A stretch of DNA of 64,000 bases from Amoeboaphelidium protococcarum (lineage: Eukaryota; Aphelidiomycota; Aphelidea): contig JALECJ010000257.1 of NCBI GenBank assembly GCA_023515745.1, forward strand, positions 2,854,687 through 2,918,686, given 5' to 3'. Below the pieces are notes generated by a model. It was not told the origin of the DNA. It saw nothing but the letters and a program-made list of their open reading frames with translations, and made no database searches. This document shows, piece after piece, positions 60,215 through 64,000 of this stretch (positions are counted from its first letter, which is position 1; every line of letters begins with the position of its first letter). Position numbers and translations under genes: made by a program.

Positions 60215-61393
60215 ATGAGCTATTCCATTTATACTAAGCATTGCAGTGGATGGCGTCAATTACTAGCCTTCAATCCTGCCGCTCCTCTCCTTAAATTTCG
60301 CCAACTATTATCGTCAGAAGGGAGAAGATTTTGCGCGTCAACTCGTGTCGTCATATATAGAACTGTTAAGTTTACCATGAGCAACAACTCCACCGTTCCT
60401 GCTACTGGTGCTACTACTAATGTTGATGGATCATCAAAATAGTATCAAGTGCTGGTATATAATTTGAATACTAATGAACGCAGCGAAATTTGGACTTCTC
60501 TCGATCCTAAGCACTATGCGATGGAACTTCCCCGCGGATTGTACACGGTGATGAGGACTGTGGAATAGGCCAAGAGGGTCCTGCAATGGGATATGCATGT
60601 GGACAGACTGCTGTTGGACCAGAGCTAATTTTTGAGATCCCAAATAGCTAAAGTTGTAGAGGATATTCTAAAAGTTCATTTGATGCCGTATCATCATCGT
60701 AAAACCGAGTGCAAGATTGCCGTATTCACGTTTATGGATAGCTGTGATCTGGAGAAATAAACAGCAAAACAAGTATAGTAGCTTCATGTTCATTTGAGTG
60801 AATTGCATACAGTTAGTGCTCCGGATGGTGTCCAAGTTGAAGTTGGCGGTCCTGTGAGGAGTCATGCCACCCAGAAAGATACTCAGTGGATCAAAGACCG
60901 CGACAAGTTGATGGTACGTCGTGAACAGTCAAGTCATGAGATACTGCTCTATGATGGTGACTACGTATATGAAGGATCAACTAGTAATTTCTTTGCCATT
61001 GCGGGAAATCGCATTATTACTAGTCCTCTTGATGTCGTGCTACCAGGTACTATGCAAGATTTACTGTTCAAGGCAGTGAGTTCTAACGTCTAAAAGACTG
61101 ATGGCGGTGGTGGTAATTAGGTGAAGTTATCACAACTGTTATCTGATTCTGAGATTGAGTTACTATATTCCCTCCAGTGGACATATGAACTTTTGAATTG
61201 GCGTAAGAGTAGTGGTGAATGGGATGCGTGTTTCCTGACTTCTACCAGCCGACCTGTGGTGGCCATCAACAGGATGCGCCTTCCCACCGAAGAATGGATC
61301 ACTTTTGATGCTCATAATCGCGTAGTTTTATTACTACAAAAGGTATTGACTTTATACATGAAGTGGAATAGCTATTAAATTATATATTCATGA
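60215..61393 (+). CDS. class IV (fold type IV) PLP aminotransferase-like enzyme
   Basis: This 392-residue frame runs from ATG 60215 to TGA 61391. It matches the branched-chain/D-amino-acid aminotransferase and aminodeoxychorismate lyase superfamily: LPRGLYTVMRTVEQAKRVLQ at the N-side, a Lys in ATQKDTQWIKDRD (near 221, the likely PLP lysine), the Glu in VYEGSTSNFFAI (near 252) and DVVLPGTMQDLLF (near 275). The closest layout I know is the plant-type uncharacterised class IV group. The reaction cannot be specified. The first 54 residues are basic with no acidic cluster (SSEGRRFCASTRVV), consistent with a mitochondrial presequence. A second start at MSNNSTV (60377) would remove it. Splicing at 61342 is possible but would give a worse C-terminus. 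Confidence 0.75.
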
Positions 61394-61547
61394 CAGGTTG
61401 CCATTTTTCTTTTATATCAGGTCCACTTTGTTATCGCTGGCTTTCCTTTAGAGTTTAATCTGATTGGCATTCGTCGTAACGATCATATTTTTTTCTTCAA
61501 TTCACTATAGTTTAGTAGTTAGTAGTAAGAGCAGCGCATTACAAAAG

Positions 61548-63554
61548 ATGACGGATGTGGTGCATAAAATGATGAAGCTAATTGAAATGGAGCGAGAGTA
61601 TGCGATTAGTCAAGTGTAATAAGACTTAAATTAGTTGGATGCACAGTCAGCATAGAAGAAGGGAATCTCTCTGCTGAACATGCGGCCTGTGAACTAGCGT
61701 GTTGGTCTTGGTGGAAAGTTGTCAATAGACTTTGAACATCATATGGTTGGTCATGAACTTCCGTAGAATTAATTCAGGCCTGGCGATAGAGTTGAGCTTC
61801 TAGATCGAGATAGTGCGCGTAATGATGGAGGTGGTTAGAAGAAAGCTGATAAATAGCCCACTGCTCTAAGAGCTGTAGTTCATCGCGTTAATAGCTAATC
61901 TATAACCTTAATATTAGATCGAGAAGTAGAATCAGATTAGATTAATGGGAACAAATATCGCATTAATAAGCTGGTTGATGATGTGTCATATACCAGAATG
62001 TAGAAGGCTCTCTAATCTCTTGAATCTATTATCAAGTAGTCTTAAACATAATAAATCTCAGACTTGATAAGAGTTGCGTTTAGTATAGAAGGATAGAAGC
62101 CGTTATTTACATCCTTGTAGAGTAAAAATGATGCAGTTGCATATATTAATCCGAATCTAAATGAAAGTTAGAAAGAGGCCATATAGTTTGCACTTACTGC
62201 TCAATCAATCGCTCTCATACTAGGACCTCCAGGATCTGGTAAAACTACAACTGTATTGGAGATAATTAAACAACTGGTAATTCGCGGCAAATATAGATTA
62301 TTGGTATGTGCTCCATCCAATGTTGCTGTTGATAATCTGGTGGAACGCATGGCTGGTTGTGAGTATGGCAAGACGCTGAAATTTGTTCGCATTGGACATC
62401 CTAGTCGAATGCTGCCTGATGCTTAACCATATGCTCTAGATACTGTGATCAAGACGTCTGACAGCGGTTAGTTAGTACAAGACATCCGAGTCGATATAGA
62501 GAAAGCGTTCAAGTAGAAAGCTAAAGCCAAGTCATACGCTGATAAAAAGGTGATCCAGAATGAGATTCGATCATTGCGTAAAGACTTGCGACAGAGGGAA
62601 CCCAAATTGATATCCACATTCCTGGATCAGTGTCAAATAGTGTTCAGCACCTTGAGTGGTGCTGGTAGTAGAATGCTTTAGTAATAAAAGTTTGATTTTG
62701 TGATTATTGATGAAGTAAGTCAATCATTGGAGCCAGAGTGCTGGATAGCTCTATTGAAGGGAGACAAGGCTATACTCGCTGGTGATCCTCACTAATTACC
62801 ACCGACTGTTCTGTGTCCAAAGGCTGCTCGTGAAGGACTTGAGACCACCATCTATGATCGTCTATACCGGCTACATGGTGAATCTATCCAGCATATGCTG
62901 AATGTCTAGTACAGAATGAATCAAGTTATAAGTGATTGGAGTTCTAATGCAATGTATGGTGGTAGATTAATCTCTCATGATTCTGTAAAGGACCGGCTTT
63001 TATGCGATTTGGAGTCAGTTCAAGATAATGAAGACACTAATACGCCGTTGGTGATGTATGATACTAGTAATTGTCACTTGTATGAGAGCATTGAAGAAGA
63101 TGATGATAACAGTGGCGGTAAAGGAGGTGGCGAGTCCAAGTACAATGAAGGAGAGTCCAAGTTGGTGCTTCATCATATACAGTTATTGACTGAGGCTGGC
63201 GTTGACCCAGCGTAGATTGCCGTCATCTCTCCATACAATGCTCAGGTTCATCTTCTTAAACGGATGCTGTTGGAAGATTATCCTCAGATTGAGATTGGAT
63301 CTATTGACAGCTATCAAGGCCGTGAGAAGGATGTCGTAATATTGTCTCTAGTGCGGAGTAATGATTAAAAGCAAGTCGGTTTCCTGGTGGAGAAGAGACG
63401 GTTGAACGTGGCCATAACTCGAGCCAAGTATCAAGCAGTCCTTATATGTGATGCGGAAACTGTCTCTAATGACAAATTTATGAAGGAGATGGTGGAGTAC
63501 TTTAACGAACATGCTGACCTCAGATATGCTTACACTATTCTGGATGATGTATGA
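61548..63554 (+). CDS. IGHMBP2/Hcs1-like superfamily 1B helicase
   Basis: This single 668-residue frame runs from ATG 61548 to TGA 63552. The Upf1-like SF1B motifs are in order: Walker [15 protein letters not shown] (near 225), [14 protein letters not shown], Walker [14 protein letters not shown] (near 387), motif III GDPHQLPPTV (near 411), motif IV QYRMN (near 453), motif [18 protein letters not shown] (near 588) and motif [11 protein letters not shown] (near 620). The N-terminal beta-barrel part fits IGHMBP2 and yeast Hcs1 (DNA polymerase alpha-associated helicase). The R3H and zinc-finger domains of animal IGHMBP2 are absent, as in Hcs1. The invariant Gln of motif III is TAA and that of motif IV is TAG. 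About 30 recoded Gln occur, dense in the first 220 residues. Confidence 0.92.
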
Positions 63555-63670
63555 TTATAATTAAACTTTCATCAACAATGCGAGTGAAATTAAACGGGAT
63601 GTTCTCCTCAGTAATATTATTGATCTTGTGTAAATCAATTAGTCAGGACACTTTAGATTTAAAAGAGTCT

Positions 63671-64000
<330 letters not shown>

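Overview
This is a gene-dense nuclear eukaryotic window, roughly 40% GC by eye, with GT-AG introns of about 42 to 83 bases and very short spacers. It cannot be read with the standard genetic code. Genes are interrupted throughout by TAA and TAG, yet reading both as glutamine restores long conserved proteins, and every recoverable gene ends at TGA. Invariant glutamines fall on these codons: the thiolase active-site loop, helicase motifs III and IV, and the MCM3 EQQ segment. All coordinates below use TAA/TAG = Gln and TGA = stop, and all translations and alignments were made by hand.

The lineage is not certain. A class IV (fungal-type) chitin synthase with a cytochrome-b5-like domain, a squalene epoxidase, a UPF0132 protein, a proteinase-K-like protease and CRN/RHS-type NTPase-nucleases suggest an early-diverging fungus or a fungal relative with a reassigned code. 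No spliceosomal or ribosomal RNA, tRNA or CRISPR array was recognised.

Layout. 0-6 kb: an unnamed partial gene, a frameshifted CRN/RHS protein and a MYND-finger protein. 5.7-13 kb: Cdc25, a METTL21-like methyltransferase, an LRR protein, CPSF30/Yth1, a TUG/UBX protein and RPB11. 13-14.9 kb: a decayed Crypton-like recombinase fragment and hairpin repeats. 14.9-27.6 kb: chitin synthase, PGM2, an Smr protein, a hypothetical protein, an SLC25A39/40-type carrier and a TRIM-like protein carrying WD repeats. 27.6-31.9 kb: an accessory, decayed stretch with a RecQ helicase pseudogene, a palindrome, a 119-base repeat also found inverted at 20.8 kb, and an LRR gene. 31.9-42.7 kb: a half-size ABCA transporter with an altered Walker A, squalene epoxidase, a DUF2306 membrane protein, peroxisomal Lon, a retroelement scrap and an intact CRN/RHS gene. 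42.8-51 kb: hypothetical proteins, POLE3/Dpb4, UPF0132, an SFR2-like glycosidase and parvulin PIN4. 50.8-64 kb: a membrane-anchored subtilase, peroxisomal thiolase, MCM3, several small unknowns, a class IV aminotransferase, an IGHMBP2-like helicase and a second, partial thiolase.

Functionally this is mostly housekeeping. Peroxisomal metabolism is represented by a thiolase with a PTS2 and a Lon ending in SKL. DNA replication and the cell cycle are represented by MCM3, POLE3, Cdc25 and the IGHMBP2-like helicase, and mRNA production by RPB11 and CPSF30. An ACGCGT motif recurs about 45 to 150 bases upstream of many start codons and may be a common promoter element.
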